From Leptolyngbya sp. Cla-17 (GTDB lineage: Bacteria; Cyanobacteriota; Cyanobacteriia; Leptolyngbyales; Leptolyngbyaceae), in assembly GCF_016807185.1 (NCBI RefSeq), contig NZ_JAEVYN010000002.1, positions 2,856,441 to 2,920,440 on the forward strand: a stretch of 64,000 bases of DNA. Direction: 5' to 3'. Position 1 is the first letter of the stretch. Every line of letters begins with the position of its first letter. Under the pieces are notes generated by a model. It saw nothing but the letters and a program-made list of their open reading frames with translations. It was not told the DNA's origin and did no database searches. Shown here piece after piece: positions 1 through 8,359 of the stretch. Both the position numbers and the translations under genes were made by a program.

Positions 1-1378
1 GTCGGGTCGATAAACCTCGGCGATTGTGATGAATCTGACTCAGGTAGCCGTTGCGTCCTTCAACCGGAGAAGAGGTTCGTTGGAATTTAGTCACCATCGA
101 GGTTGCCCAAGTTTGCCACTGGGTGAACTGCTCACAAGACATCGCCGTGGTGATAGGGTGGCGCATTAACGCGGCTTGAGCGTGTTGGGCCGCGATTTGG
201 TAAGCAGCCTTAAGGGTTGGGTTTTTCGTGCGAACACTTTGCTGGTGCCAGTAGTGGACCGGCAACAGGTGTTGCTTCACCCAATCGCCCGTGGATCGCT
301 CACAGTCTCGAACGCTCAAGCTTTGCTCGACCCACTTCCACCAGAGGTCAACCACGGCTGCCAAGTCGTGCCGTTGACGCTCAAACTTGGAGAGACTGCC
401 CGGTTTATCTGACAGTTGATCGGTTTGTTTCAGGGTGCGCAGGGTGGTCGCTTGCTGCTGGAATTCAGATTCAACCATTTTGCTCGTCTGAGGAATGCCC
501 AACCGAATCGCAAAAGGATGGAGCGTGGTCGTCAGTTGATGCAAGATGGATCGGTATTGGGTTTGAGCCTGCTCTAACCCACTTTGCTGGACTTGCAGTT
601 GCTGCTTTAAGGAGGCATTTGCTGTCGAGTCATCCAACTCGCGCAGTCGTCGGTTGACTCGAAACAGGTGTTCAGACAACTCACTGCCTATCCCTTGCGA
701 CAGTTCCCGCAACGCATGAAACAGATCGGCGATACTCGGACACCCCAGTTCATCAAGCGCAAGTTTGACCAAGGCTTTGGCTCGGTCACTGACACAGTAA
801 TGGATGTTCAACCCTAGTTTGCTCAACGCTTGCTGGGTATGCTGTTGCCAGGTTTCGTAGCGATAGTCTTGGGACATCTCCTCCACCAGGATGAAGCCAC
901 TGGGTAAGTCCAACAGGACTAACACTACCTGGTCAAGGAACGTTTCATCGACGCTGACACACGCTTCAACCGGCGTTTGAGGGTGCTCCAACTGAGACTG
1001 TTGCAGACGTTGATAGTCCAGAATTTGCGTCTCCATCTGGGTACGAATCTGGCGCAAGGAGCTAACGGAAACCCCCACCTGTTGTTCTAGTCCCAGCAGT
1101 CGGAAGAACTCAGCTAAGCTCTCACAGCCCACTCCTCGCTTGAAGCAGAAGATAAACACCGTGGCAACCACCAGCCGTTTTAACCACTGCGCTCCGATGG
1201 CACTCTCCCACACCCTTGACTCTGGATACTGATGCCGACGCGTCATGGCTTGCTGATGTCGATGCACACTACTCTTGGAAATTCCGGTTGCCTGAGCAAT
1301 GGCTCGAATCGTCAGGGGTCCTTTTGCAGAAAATGCTTGGAAGACTTTTTGACACCGTTCTCGTATATTGAGTCTCAT
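1..1378 (-). CDS. DUF6399-type transposase-like protein, C-terminus beyond window
   Basis: A continuous minus-strand frame runs from an ATG at 1378 to the left edge (at least 459 residues) without a stop. The N-terminus reads MRLNIRERCQKVFQAF and then a helix-turn-helix-like stretch with ATGISKSSVHRHQQ. Downstream are VSVDETFLDQVVLVLLD and CVSDRAKALVKLALDELGCPSIADLFHALREL, which resemble the first catalytic Asp and the core of an RNase-H-like transposase. A region near the edge reads FQRTSSPVEGRNG, typical of DUF6399 proteins. Family assignment is from memory of such cyanobacterial proteins. The window edge hides the C-terminus and any inverted repeat. I see no frameshift, so the copy may be intact. 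Confidence 0.72.
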   Translation of the reverse strand, partial: MRLNIRERCQKVFQAFSAKGPLTIRAIAQATGISKSSVHRHQQAMTRRHQYPESRVWESAIGAQWLKRLVVATVFIFCFKRGVGCESLAEFFRLLGLEQQVGVSVSSLRQIRTQMETQILDYQRLQQSQLEHPQTPVEACVSVDETFLDQVVLVLLDLPSGFILVEEMSQDYRYETWQQHTQQALSKLGLNIHYCVSDRAKALVKLALDELGCPSIADLFHALRELSQGIGSELSEHLFRVNRRLRELDDSTANASLKQQLQVQQSGLEQAQTQYRSILHQLTTTLHPFAIRLGIPQTSKMVESEFQQQATTLRTLKQTDQLSDKPGSLSKFERQRHDLAAVVDLWWKWVEQSLSVRDCERSTGDWVKQHLLPVHYWHQQSVRTKNPTLKAAYQIAAQHAQAALMRHPITTAMSCEQFTQWQTWATSMVTKFQRTSSPVEGRNGYLSQIHHNRRGLSTR

Positions 1379-1615
1379 CCGTTCCCTCATTTAACTCTTG
1401 AGGGTAGGATACTTGCCCTCGCGCTTAGTCACAGGGTTTTTCTATGATGAGGCCAATTCTACCTGCTCAGGGCATTGCTGTCCCGCTTTATGTTGGTAGC
1501 CGAAGATTTAATACTAAAACTCATGATTGTTTTGGGTCAATATTAATCAATCAGTAAAGTGCAGTTTACTCTTAGAGAGTGTCTTAGAAGTCTGAATGTT
1601 AGTAGCAAATCATCT

Positions 1616-1690
1616 AGATCCCCCTAAATCCCCCTTAAAAAGAGGGACTTCAAAGCTGTTTCCCCCTTTTAAGGGGGGCTAGGGGGATCT
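1616..1690. repeat. Palindromic MITE-like repeat
   Basis: The 75-bp segment has long imperfect inverted arms. The left arm begins agatccccctaaatccccc and the right arm, read in reverse complement, begins agatccccctagccccccct. It lies in the gene-free stretch between the left-edge transposase and the first glycosyltransferase. Repeats of this C-run/G-run type are abundant between genes in filamentous cyanobacteria. The rest of 1379-1933 shows no convincing gene. Confidence 0.7.
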
Positions 1691-1741
1691 TTAAGTGCTT
1701 AACCTGACAAATAGAACCTTTTCAAACATCCTCTTAAAGAC

Positions 1742-1764
1742 CTATTTAGAATGAAATAGCCCTG
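1742..1764. repeat. Orphan ISAs1-type end
   Basis: These 23 bases match the right end of the ISAs1 copy at 16673-17869 with one difference (g for a at 1759). No transposase lies beside this copy. It is a solo end, either a relic of an excised or deleted element or part of a short non-autonomous derivative. Confidence 0.6.
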
Positions 1765-1933
1765 GAAGTATAGTAAGCCCCTTGCCCATACCTCGCCAGA
1801 ATCGGAAACGCTGTACAGGAATAAGGAAACAACTTTAAATTAACTTTATTTAGGTTTTTAGATTTTAGGTAAAATAATAATATTCTAGGTGAAATTTCTA
1901 AGTGAAATAGTAATACGGATAAAATTTTTAGTT

Positions 1934-2836
1934 ATGAAAACACCCGTTGCGTTCTTAATCTTTAATCGCCCCGAAACAACTGCAAAGGTGTTTGAAGTCA
2001 TCCGTCAGGCAAAACCTGCAAAGCTTTTAGTTGTTGCAGATGGGGCAAGGGCTAATCGACTAGAAGAAGTTGAACAATGTTCTAAGACTCGTGCCATCAT
2101 CGATCGCGTTGATTGGGAGTGTGATGTCTTAACAAATTACTCAGATATTAATCTAGGGTGTAGAGAACGGATATCCAGTGGGCTGAGATGGGTTTTCGAC
2201 ACGGTTGAAGAAGCGATTATTTTAGAAGACGACTGTGTTCCCCATGCAACATTCTTTCCCTTTTGTGAACAGCTACTCGATCGCTATCGAGATGATGAGC
2301 GAGTGATGGCAATTTCTGGACAAAAATCTCAACTACAGTATCACCGGACTCAATACAGCTATTATTTTTCTCAATATTTCCATGTGTGGGGATGGGCATC
2401 TTGGAGGCGAGCTTTCCAAAATTTTGATGTTCGTCTTGACCTATGGCCCGAGATTCGGGATGGTGGTTTTATGAAAGACCTTTTAATTGATGATCGTAGT
2501 GTCAAGTATTGGTCAGAAATTTTTCAGGGTGTTTATGATGGCGAGATCAATACTTGGGATTATCAATGGCTTTTCGCCTGCTGGATACGCAGTGGTTTAA
2601 CGATTCTTCCCAGCGTCAATTTGATCTCTAATATTGGTTGTACGGTTGGGGCAACTCACACCGTAAACATCGATCATCCTAATGCTAGTGATCCAGTTGA
2701 GGCAATTACCTTGCCTCTAAAACATCCATCTTTTGTAATTCGTGATATGCAATTAGATGCGTTAATCCAAAATGTAGGTTTTACTCCTAATCTTTTTACA
2801 CGACTTCAGAGAAAGACTAGAAGTCTATTGAAGTAG
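1934..2836 (+). CDS. Glycosyltransferase, GT-A fold
   Basis: A 300-residue protein beginning MKTPVAFLIFNRPETT. The VAFLIFNRPETT strand and the acidic motif AIILEDDCVPH (about residues 90-100) are typical of GT-A nucleotide-sugar binding and metal co-ordination. WGWASWRRAF follows in the middle. I chose the ATG at 1934. An in-frame GTG at 1889 would add 15 residues not expected in this family. It probably transfers a sugar to a growing surface glycan at the cytoplasmic face of the membrane. It is the first gene of a plus-strand run with 2910 and 3865. Donor and acceptor cannot be read from the sequence. Confidence 0.8.
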   Translation: MKTPVAFLIFNRPETTAKVFEVIRQAKPAKLLVVADGARANRLEEVEQCSKTRAIIDRVDWECDVLTNYSDINLGCRERISSGLRWVFDTVEEAIILEDDCVPHATFFPFCEQLLDRYRDDERVMAISGQKSQLQYHRTQYSYYFSQYFHVWGWASWRRAFQNFDVRLDLWPEIRDGGFMKDLLIDDRSVKYWSEIFQGVYDGEINTWDYQWLFACWIRSGLTILPSVNLISNIGCTVGATHTVNIDHPNASDPVEAITLPLKHPSFVIRDMQLDALIQNVGFTPNLFTRLQRKTRSLLK

Positions 2837-2909
2837 CTCTTTTCTAGCGGGTGTTTTTGATGTTTCCGCGTTTATCACAAAGTCTTATCCGGTAAGGTAG
2901 TTGAAATCT

Positions 2910-3875
2910 ATGCTTAAGCCTACTGCTCTAAAGGACTATGTAGCTTTTCGCGCTCGAACTGTTTATAGGCTTGTACTCAAAGTTTTGCCACTCCCTCAAA
3001 CTCCTCCCAAGTCAGAACAAGATCTAACGCTCGTTTCAATGTGTGGAGCTAAATATATCGGCTTGCTTCAGCAATCGCTTCTTTCCCTCTATCGGGAATG
3101 GACGCTGTTGCCAAAGTTGCACATTGTTTCTGATGGCTCAGTAACCGTATCAGAATTGCAAAATGCCCTGCATTGGTGGTCGGGCACCAAAGAGTTTAGC
3201 TCTTGGGAAGAGAGTGTTGCGTATCATGAGCAGCGAGGACGGCGATCTATTGTCCAGTTTGCCCAAAGTAACGTCATGGGTAAGAAATTGGCGGTAATTT
3301 TGAAGGCAGGTGAGCAAGGACCAACCCTATGGTGCGATTCTGATATTCTTTGGTTCAAACAACTTCCAAATATTCCTAAAGTTGATCAGACGAATACGCG
3401 CCCCGTCTTAAAAATTTCTGAAGACTTCCAACCCTCCTATGATCCTCGGCTGATTGAGTCCGGTCTCAGCCATCTGACTCAGCCTCCTTATCGAAATGCA
3501 GGCTTAATCTACATTCAAGGGGAAGTGTTAAAGCATTGCAAATTGCAACCTTTGCTAGACTTGGCTGCTGAGAAACCCTGTAATGATGCAGAACAAACTA
3601 TTTTTGCAGAAGCAAATTATCAGTTGAATAGTGGCATTTGGTTAAGAGATGAAATCGCTTGTTTTGCAGAAGATGCGATAACGACTAGACCGCAATATGC
3701 AGGTAAAAACTGGGTCGCTCGTCACTACATTGGACCAGTGCGGCATTTGTTCTGGCGAGATGCTCTCATATTAAGAGTTGGCGGAAAGGATAATCTATTT
3801 AAAGCGACAGGAGACCCAAAACTGCCAGCCGAAACTGAAGAAATTTCTGAGAGCGTGACGAACCATGAGCACTAA
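2910..3875 (+). CDS. Putative glycosyltransferase-like protein
   Basis: A 321-residue protein. A short basic and hydrophobic N-terminus is followed by DLTLVSMCGAKYIGLLQQSLLSLY, then a WCDSDILWF motif that looks like the DXD metal site of GT-A enzymes. I preferred the ATG at 2910 to the TTG at 2901 because an AAGG-type ribosome site lies about 13 bases upstream. The 3' end overlaps the next gene by 11 bases, suggesting co-translation. I do not recognise a named family; the role is inferred from the DSD motif and the setting between two glycosyltransferases. Confidence 0.65.
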   Translation: MLKPTALKDYVAFRARTVYRLVLKVLPLPQTPPKSEQDLTLVSMCGAKYIGLLQQSLLSLYREWTLLPKLHIVSDGSVTVSELQNALHWWSGTKEFSSWEESVAYHEQRGRRSIVQFAQSNVMGKKLAVILKAGEQGPTLWCDSDILWFKQLPNIPKVDQTNTRPVLKISEDFQPSYDPRLIESGLSHLTQPPYRNAGLIYIQGEVLKHCKLQPLLDLAAEKPCNDAEQTIFAEANYQLNSGIWLRDEIACFAEDAITTRPQYAGKNWVARHYIGPVRHLFWRDALILRVGGKDNLFKATGDPKLPAETEEISESVTNHEH

Positions 3876-5106
3876 AGTTCTTCATTTGAGTTCTTTTGAT
3901 ACATCTGGCGGAGCAGCACGGGCAGCCTATCGCATTCACCAGGGATTACAGAAGATTGGCATAGATTCCGAAATGTTGGTTCAATTTCGTTCGAGTAATA
4001 ATCGAACAGTCATTGCAGCCGAAAATAAGCTCTCTACTAAGTTGAGATCCATTGCGGACTTGTTAATTTGGAAGGTAAATACTCCTACCGCACGGCTTTT
4101 TTCACCCCAATGGTTTCCTGATGCGATCGCGGCTAAGGTTGCTCAAATCAATCCAGATATCATTAACTTAAACTGGGTTTGTAATAGCTTCCTGCAAATT
4201 GAAACCCTAGCAAAATTCAACAAGCCGTTGATCTGGACGCTACAAGATATGTGGTCTTTTACGGGAGGGTGCCACTATAGCGAAGGCTGCGATCGCTATC
4301 AGAGTTCTTGTGGCAATTGCCCTCAATTGCACAGTAACCAGGAGAATGATCTTTCCCGCTGGGTGTGGCAGCGTAAAGTAAAGGCATGGAAAGATTTGAA
4401 TTTAACGATTGTGGCTCCAAGTATCTGGATGGCAGACTGTGCCAAAGCTTCAGCCCTATTTCAGGGACTCCGAGTAGAAGTGATTCCCTTTGCCCTGGAT
4501 ACGCAACGGTTTAAGCCAGCCGACTTAAGGGCTGCTCGTGATCTATTAAATTTGCCGCAAGATAAGCAGTTAGTGTTGTTTGGTGCAATCAATGCAACCG
4601 GAGATCCTCGTAAAGGATTTCACCTTTTGCAAGCAGCCTTAAAACGCTTGAGCCAAGATGGATGGGGAGATCGCATTGAATTAGTGATCTTTGGCTCCTC
4701 TGAACCAGAAAACCCGATCGATTTAGGCTTCAAAGCCCACTATTTAGGATCATTGCAGGATGATCTCTCTCTACGCATTGCCTATGTTGCAGCAGATGTG
4801 ATGATTGCGCCCTCGATCGAAGAAGCCTTTGGGCAAACTGCATCGGAGTCTCTTGCCTGCGGCACGCCCGTTGTCGTTTTTAATGACACAGGGCTACAGG
4901 ATATTGTTGATCATCAAGAGAATGGCTATACCGCTGAGCATGGCGATACTGAAGATCTGGCTAGAGGAATCGCTTGGGTGCTAGAAGATCAAGAACGCCA
5001 TCATGTTTTACAAAAGAATGCTCGAAAAAAAGCTGAACAAACCTATGCACTTGAGATACAGGCTCATCAATATGTGAATTTATTGACTCAAATTTTGAAG
5101 ACTTAA
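3865..5106 (+). CDS. Glycosyltransferase family 4
   Basis: A 413-residue GT-B enzyme of the WcaC-like type. The N-terminal domain begins KVLHLSSFDTSGGAARAAYRI, the nucleotide-sugar transferase signature for this group. Next comes a Cys-rich segment, GGCHYSEGCDRYQSSCGNCPQL, common in colanic-acid-type transferases. The C-terminal domain has GDPRKGFHLLQAA and APSIEEAFGQTASESLACGTPVV, the donor-binding E-x7-E region. It overlaps the upstream gene by 11 bases. The product is probably a retaining cytoplasmic transferase for the exopolysaccharide repeat unit; the sugar is unknown. Confidence 0.88.
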   Translation: MSTKVLHLSSFDTSGGAARAAYRIHQGLQKIGIDSEMLVQFRSSNNRTVIAAENKLSTKLRSIADLLIWKVNTPTARLFSPQWFPDAIAAKVAQINPDIINLNWVCNSFLQIETLAKFNKPLIWTLQDMWSFTGGCHYSEGCDRYQSSCGNCPQLHSNQENDLSRWVWQRKVKAWKDLNLTIVAPSIWMADCAKASALFQGLRVEVIPFALDTQRFKPADLRAARDLLNLPQDKQLVLFGAINATGDPRKGFHLLQAALKRLSQDGWGDRIELVIFGSSEPENPIDLGFKAHYLGSLQDDLSLRIAYVAADVMIAPSIEEAFGQTASESLACGTPVVVFNDTGLQDIVDHQENGYTAEHGDTEDLARGIAWVLEDQERHHVLQKNARKKAEQTYALEIQAHQYVNLLTQILKT

Positions 5107-5131
5107 ACATTCATCAAAATGCCATAGGGCT

Positions 5132-5209
5132 TTAATGTACCGTTGACTCGCCCAAAATGACCTCTTGATAACTACCAGACTTAACCACTTGCCCTTGGCT
5201 CAGAAGATA
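5132..5209 (-). pseudogene. C-terminal relic of an ABC exporter
   Basis: On the minus strand this encodes 25 residues, YLLSQGQVVKSGSYQEVILG plus ESTVH, and a stop. It closely matches the C-terminus of the intact ABC protein at 18101 (YLMKQGRIDKEGSYAEVVLG, ESPVT). The relic ends exactly at the TA dinucleotide where the IS630 remnant starts (5208-5209), so the rest of the gene was probably lost after IS630 insertion. Confidence 0.65.
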
Positions 5210-5923
5210 CAGCGATTCTTGATTGAGTAAGCCACATTTTGATAGATTGAGAAGCATTGAGTGAAAGAGGAATCGTCGCTGATGCGAGCCCCACTTTCTG
5301 TTGATTTACGAGAACGGGTGATTGCAGGCTATCAAGCCAAAGAAGGGTCAATGCGGCAACTAGCAGAACGCTTCAAGGTCAGTTTATCTTTTGTCAGAGA
5401 CCTGAGTCGGCACTATCGACAGAGTGGCACAGTTGCACCAAAAGCGCATGGAGGTGGGGCGGTTGCTAAACTGGGGGTCGCCCAGCTACCGATTGTCAAA
5501 GCGTTAGTGGAGGCTCAACCCGATGCCTTGTTAAAGGAGTTATGTGAGCGCTTGACTGAGAAAACAGGCATTCAGGTGAGTCTATCGACCATGCAAAGGG
5601 CTGTACAAACTCTTGAATTGAGCGTCAAAAAAAACATTGATAGCCTGTGAGCAAGAAACACAACGGGTGAAAGACATGCGTTTTGCTCATCGACTTTGGA
5701 GTTGCAGTGTAGACCCGCGAAATCTGGTATTCATTGATGAAACCGGGATGCATTTGAGATTCACCCGTCTGTATGGTCGCGCTCCAAAAGGTGAGCGCTT
5801 GTATGATACAAAAACTCCCGCTAAACGAGGACAGAATATTTCGTTAATTGGGGGCATGAGCATCAATGGCTTGATTGCCACCATGAGCATTGTCGGCAGC
5901 GTTAATACCGAGGTGTTCTTATA
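5210..5923 (+). mobile_element. IS630-family remnant (outer, left part)
   Basis: The left end cagcgattcttgattgag follows a TA at 5208-5209 and resembles the left end of the IS630 copy at 54133. The element contains a frameshifted transposase and is cut at 5923 by a second IS630 element. The expected remainder is not found beyond the inner element, so the right part has been deleted. Confidence 0.7.
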
Positions 5924-5935
5924 CGGAATTGAGTA
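5282..5935 (+). pseudogene. IS630 transposase, frameshifted and truncated
   Basis: The N-terminal part (MRAPLSVDLRERVIAGYQAK, then LAERFKVSLSFVRDL) is a helix-turn-helix domain. The frame breaks at an A8 run around 5626-5633. The next frame carries NLVFIDETGMHLRFTRLYGR, the first Asp region of the DDE_3 catalytic domain, and GLIATMSIVGSVNTEVFLYG, after which the inner IS630 begins. The second and third catalytic acids are absent, so no active enzyme can be made. The A8 run could allow frameshifting, but truncation makes that moot. Confidence 0.85.
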
Positions 5936-7082
5936 GGGGAGTATCATTTAGCAAGATGAAAAAGGTACTCTGTCCATGCCTCGACCCCGCACTCAAATTA
6001 GCCCTCATCTAGACTACGCAGATCTAACTCAGCGGTATGTTCAGTGCCAAGATGCTGGCGAGAAAAACCGTTGGTTGGTGATTCGATTGCTCAGTCATCC
6101 AAAGACTCCGATGAGCATCGAACAAACCGCTGAGATTTGTGGACTCAGTTGTAGTGGAGTGCGGAAAATTGCCCGTCGCTACAACGCCGAGGGTGCAGTC
6201 GGACTAGTCAATCGGCAACGCTTGAACCCTGGGGGCAATCGGTTGGCTTTAAGTGATGAACAGCAACGGCTATTGCGGCAACGCTTACAGAGTGCCCCGG
6301 ATGATGGCGGACTCTGGAGTGGACCGAAAGTTGGGGAGTATATCGAAACCTACTTTGGCATTTGCTTACACCCCTCAACAGCCTGGAAGTATCTACGACG
6401 TTTGGGGTTGAGCTTGCAGGTGCCGCATCCGGTGCATCATCAAAGCGCAACCCTTGAGCAGCAAGCAGAGTTCAAAGCAGGATTAGCAGGTCATGTGGCG
6501 TGGTTGCGCTCGTTGTTTCCCAATCGGGAGATTGTAATTTGGGCGGAAGACGAAGCTCGATTAGGCTTGCAACCCATTGTCAGGCGGGTTTGGGCACCCA
6601 TAGGAGAACGCCCATCAGCGCATCATTCTCGCCGCTATCAATGGGTCTACACCTATGGTTTTGTCCATCCTGCCACTGGAGCGAGCTACTTCCTTTTATT
6701 GCCCCGTGCCAATGTCTCCATGATGCAGATGGCGTTAGAGCTATTTGCGGCTCAGGTCAATCCCCATCGTCAGCAGTTGATCATTCTATTGGTTGATCAG
6801 GCCGCGTGGCATATGAGCCAAAAACTTCAGGTGCCCCCCGGCATTTTCTTCTACCCGCTATTGCCCTATACCCCCCAACTGCAACCCACTGAATGTGTCT
6901 GGTCTTTGCTGCGCGAAGCAATCGCTAATCAAGTGTTTGACAATCTTGATGCTTTAGAGGATGTCTTAGTCAAGCGGTGCCAATGGTTGATGCAGCATCC
7001 TGTGATAGTTCAAGGCAAAGTGGGCTTTGATTGGATTCAAGCAATTTAATCTGGTCAAAAAGTACTGCTTTCCGCAATTCCG
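5924..7082 (+). mobile_element. IS630-family element, complete, TA flanked
   Basis: A 1,159-bp element with related ends (cggaattgagtag on the left; cggaattgcgg as the reverse complement of the right end). It is flanked by TA on both sides (5922-5923 and 7083-7084), the expected IS630 target duplication. It is inserted inside an older IS630 copy and carries one uninterrupted transposase gene. Confidence 0.88.
5976..7049 (+). CDS. IS630-family transposase
   Basis: A 357-residue transposase. The N-terminal winged helix-turn-helix part has PMSIEQTAEICGLSCSGVRKIARRY. The DDE_3 catalytic domain shows VIWAEDEARLGLQPIVRRVW (first Asp), LIILLVDQAAWHMSQ (second Asp) and PYTPQLQPTECVWSLLRE (Glu). All three acids are in place and the length is normal, so it may be active. 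It would cut and paste at TA dinucleotides. It lies within the terminal repeats at 5924 and 7082. Confidence 0.93.
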   Translation: MPRPRTQISPHLDYADLTQRYVQCQDAGEKNRWLVIRLLSHPKTPMSIEQTAEICGLSCSGVRKIARRYNAEGAVGLVNRQRLNPGGNRLALSDEQQRLLRQRLQSAPDDGGLWSGPKVGEYIETYFGICLHPSTAWKYLRRLGLSLQVPHPVHHQSATLEQQAEFKAGLAGHVAWLRSLFPNREIVIWAEDEARLGLQPIVRRVWAPIGERPSAHHSRRYQWVYTYGFVHPATGASYFLLLPRANVSMMQMALELFAAQVNPHRQQLIILLVDQAAWHMSQKLQVPPGIFFYPLLPYTPQLQPTECVWSLLREAIANQVFDNLDALEDVLVKRCQWLMQHPVIVQGKVGFDWIQAI

Positions 7083-7130
7083 TATTAGATATCAAATAGG
7101 CTCTATATGTGGGACATTAAGGTAATTAAT

Positions 7131-8194
7131 GGCGTTGTTGCATGAAGAGGAGTTGCGGAAGGGAGAGAAATGGTAGGTTTTAATTACCACATCAAAAACT
7201 GCCATGAAAGCTCAATACCGCATCCGCAACTGGTCTGAGTATAACGCTGCGCTGAAGCAACGGGGAAGTCTCACCTTCTGGATCGACGAAGCAGTGGTAG
7301 AGGGATGGATTGACCCGTACTTGAGCGGTAAGCCCGGAGCGTCTGTCTACTATAGCGACTTGGCGATTATGACGATGGCAACGGTGAAAGCCGTGTATCG
7401 ATTGGCAGGAAGGCAATGTCAGGGATTTCTAGAATCTATTTTTGAATTGATGGACATTGAGTTGTCGGTGCCAGAGCACAGCACTCTGTCACGGCGAGTG
7501 GGTAAGCTTGCCATCGCGTTACCAGTGCTGCCGAAGAGCGGTGCCCGTCATGTGGTAGTCGATTCGACTGGGGTAAAAGTGTATGGGGAAGGAGAATGGA
7601 AAACCCGCCAACATGGAGTCAGCAAGCGCCGCACTTGGCGCAAGTTGCATCTAGGAGTCGATGAGGAAACGGGTGAAATCCTGGCAGCAGTAGTGACAAC
7701 GAACGATATGACCGATGGAGCAGTGCTAGCCGATATTCTCGATGGAATTGAGGATGAGATTGAGCAGGTGTCGGCAGATGGAGCTTACGACCAGCGCAAG
7801 TGCTACGACGCGATTCGAGAACGCAATGCTAGAGCGACCATTCCACCGCGTAAAGGAGCCAAAATCTGGCAGCATGGCAACTCTAAAGCCGAGCGGCACA
7901 ACCGGGATGAAAATCTCCGTCGCATCCGCAAAGGTGGGCGCAAAGCCTGGAAGCGAGAGAGCAATTACCATCGCCGCTCGTTGGCTGAAACCACGATGTT
8001 TCGTTTCAAAACGATCTTTGGGGGGAATCTTAGTCCGCGCAAGTTTGACAATCAAGCGGTTGAATTGTTTATCAAATGTGCGGCTCTTAATCGCATGATC
8101 CAGATCTGTAAACCTGATAGCTATGGGGTTGGAGCTTAATTGAGGAGCCTCTCAGGTACATCCTCTGTCTCTTTCTCAATCATGCAACAAAGCC
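7131..8194 (+). mobile_element. IS5-family (IS903-like) element, complete
   Basis: A 1,064-bp element with ends ggcgttgttgcatga and tcatgcaacaaagcc. Exact 9-bp duplications gtaattaat lie on each side (7122-7130 and 8195-8203). The end sequence and 9-bp duplication fit the IS903 group of IS5. The intact duplication indicates a recent insertion, about 165 bp upstream of the glycosyltransferase at 8360. Confidence 0.92.
7204..8139 (+). CDS. IS5-family transposase
   Basis: A 311-residue IS903-like transposase. SGARHVVVDSTGVKVYGEGE contains the first catalytic Asp, and RTWRKLHLGVDEETGEILA follows. EIEQVSADGAYDQRKCYDAI carries the second Asp. The Glu lies in the segment SNYHRRSLAETTMFRFKTIFG, the Y-(2)-R-(3)-E-(6)-K signature. 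Length and all catalytic residues are normal, so the enzyme is probably functional. It is the only gene of the element. Confidence 0.95.
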   Translation: MKAQYRIRNWSEYNAALKQRGSLTFWIDEAVVEGWIDPYLSGKPGASVYYSDLAIMTMATVKAVYRLAGRQCQGFLESIFELMDIELSVPEHSTLSRRVGKLAIALPVLPKSGARHVVVDSTGVKVYGEGEWKTRQHGVSKRRTWRKLHLGVDEETGEILAAVVTTNDMTDGAVLADILDGIEDEIEQVSADGAYDQRKCYDAIRERNARATIPPRKGAKIWQHGNSKAERHNRDENLRRIRKGGRKAWKRESNYHRRSLAETTMFRFKTIFGGNLSPRKFDNQAVELFIKCAALNRMIQICKPDSYGVGA

Positions 8195-8359
8195 GTAATT
8201 AATGACAATGATGAAAAACTGATGAAGATCTGTCAGAGTACTTTTAAGTCAATGGAAAAGCTTATATTCTACTCAAAACAGGAATTCTGTGAGATCAATC
8301 TCAAGATGAAATGCCTAAACGTTTTATTTTTCAAAAACTAGAGTAGAGGCAAAACTTTC

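Noticed and set aside
217..657. A 146-residue plus-strand frame in the left-edge region
   Set aside because: It is the shadow of the minus-strand transposase-like gene, which is open over the whole stretch and has clear motifs.
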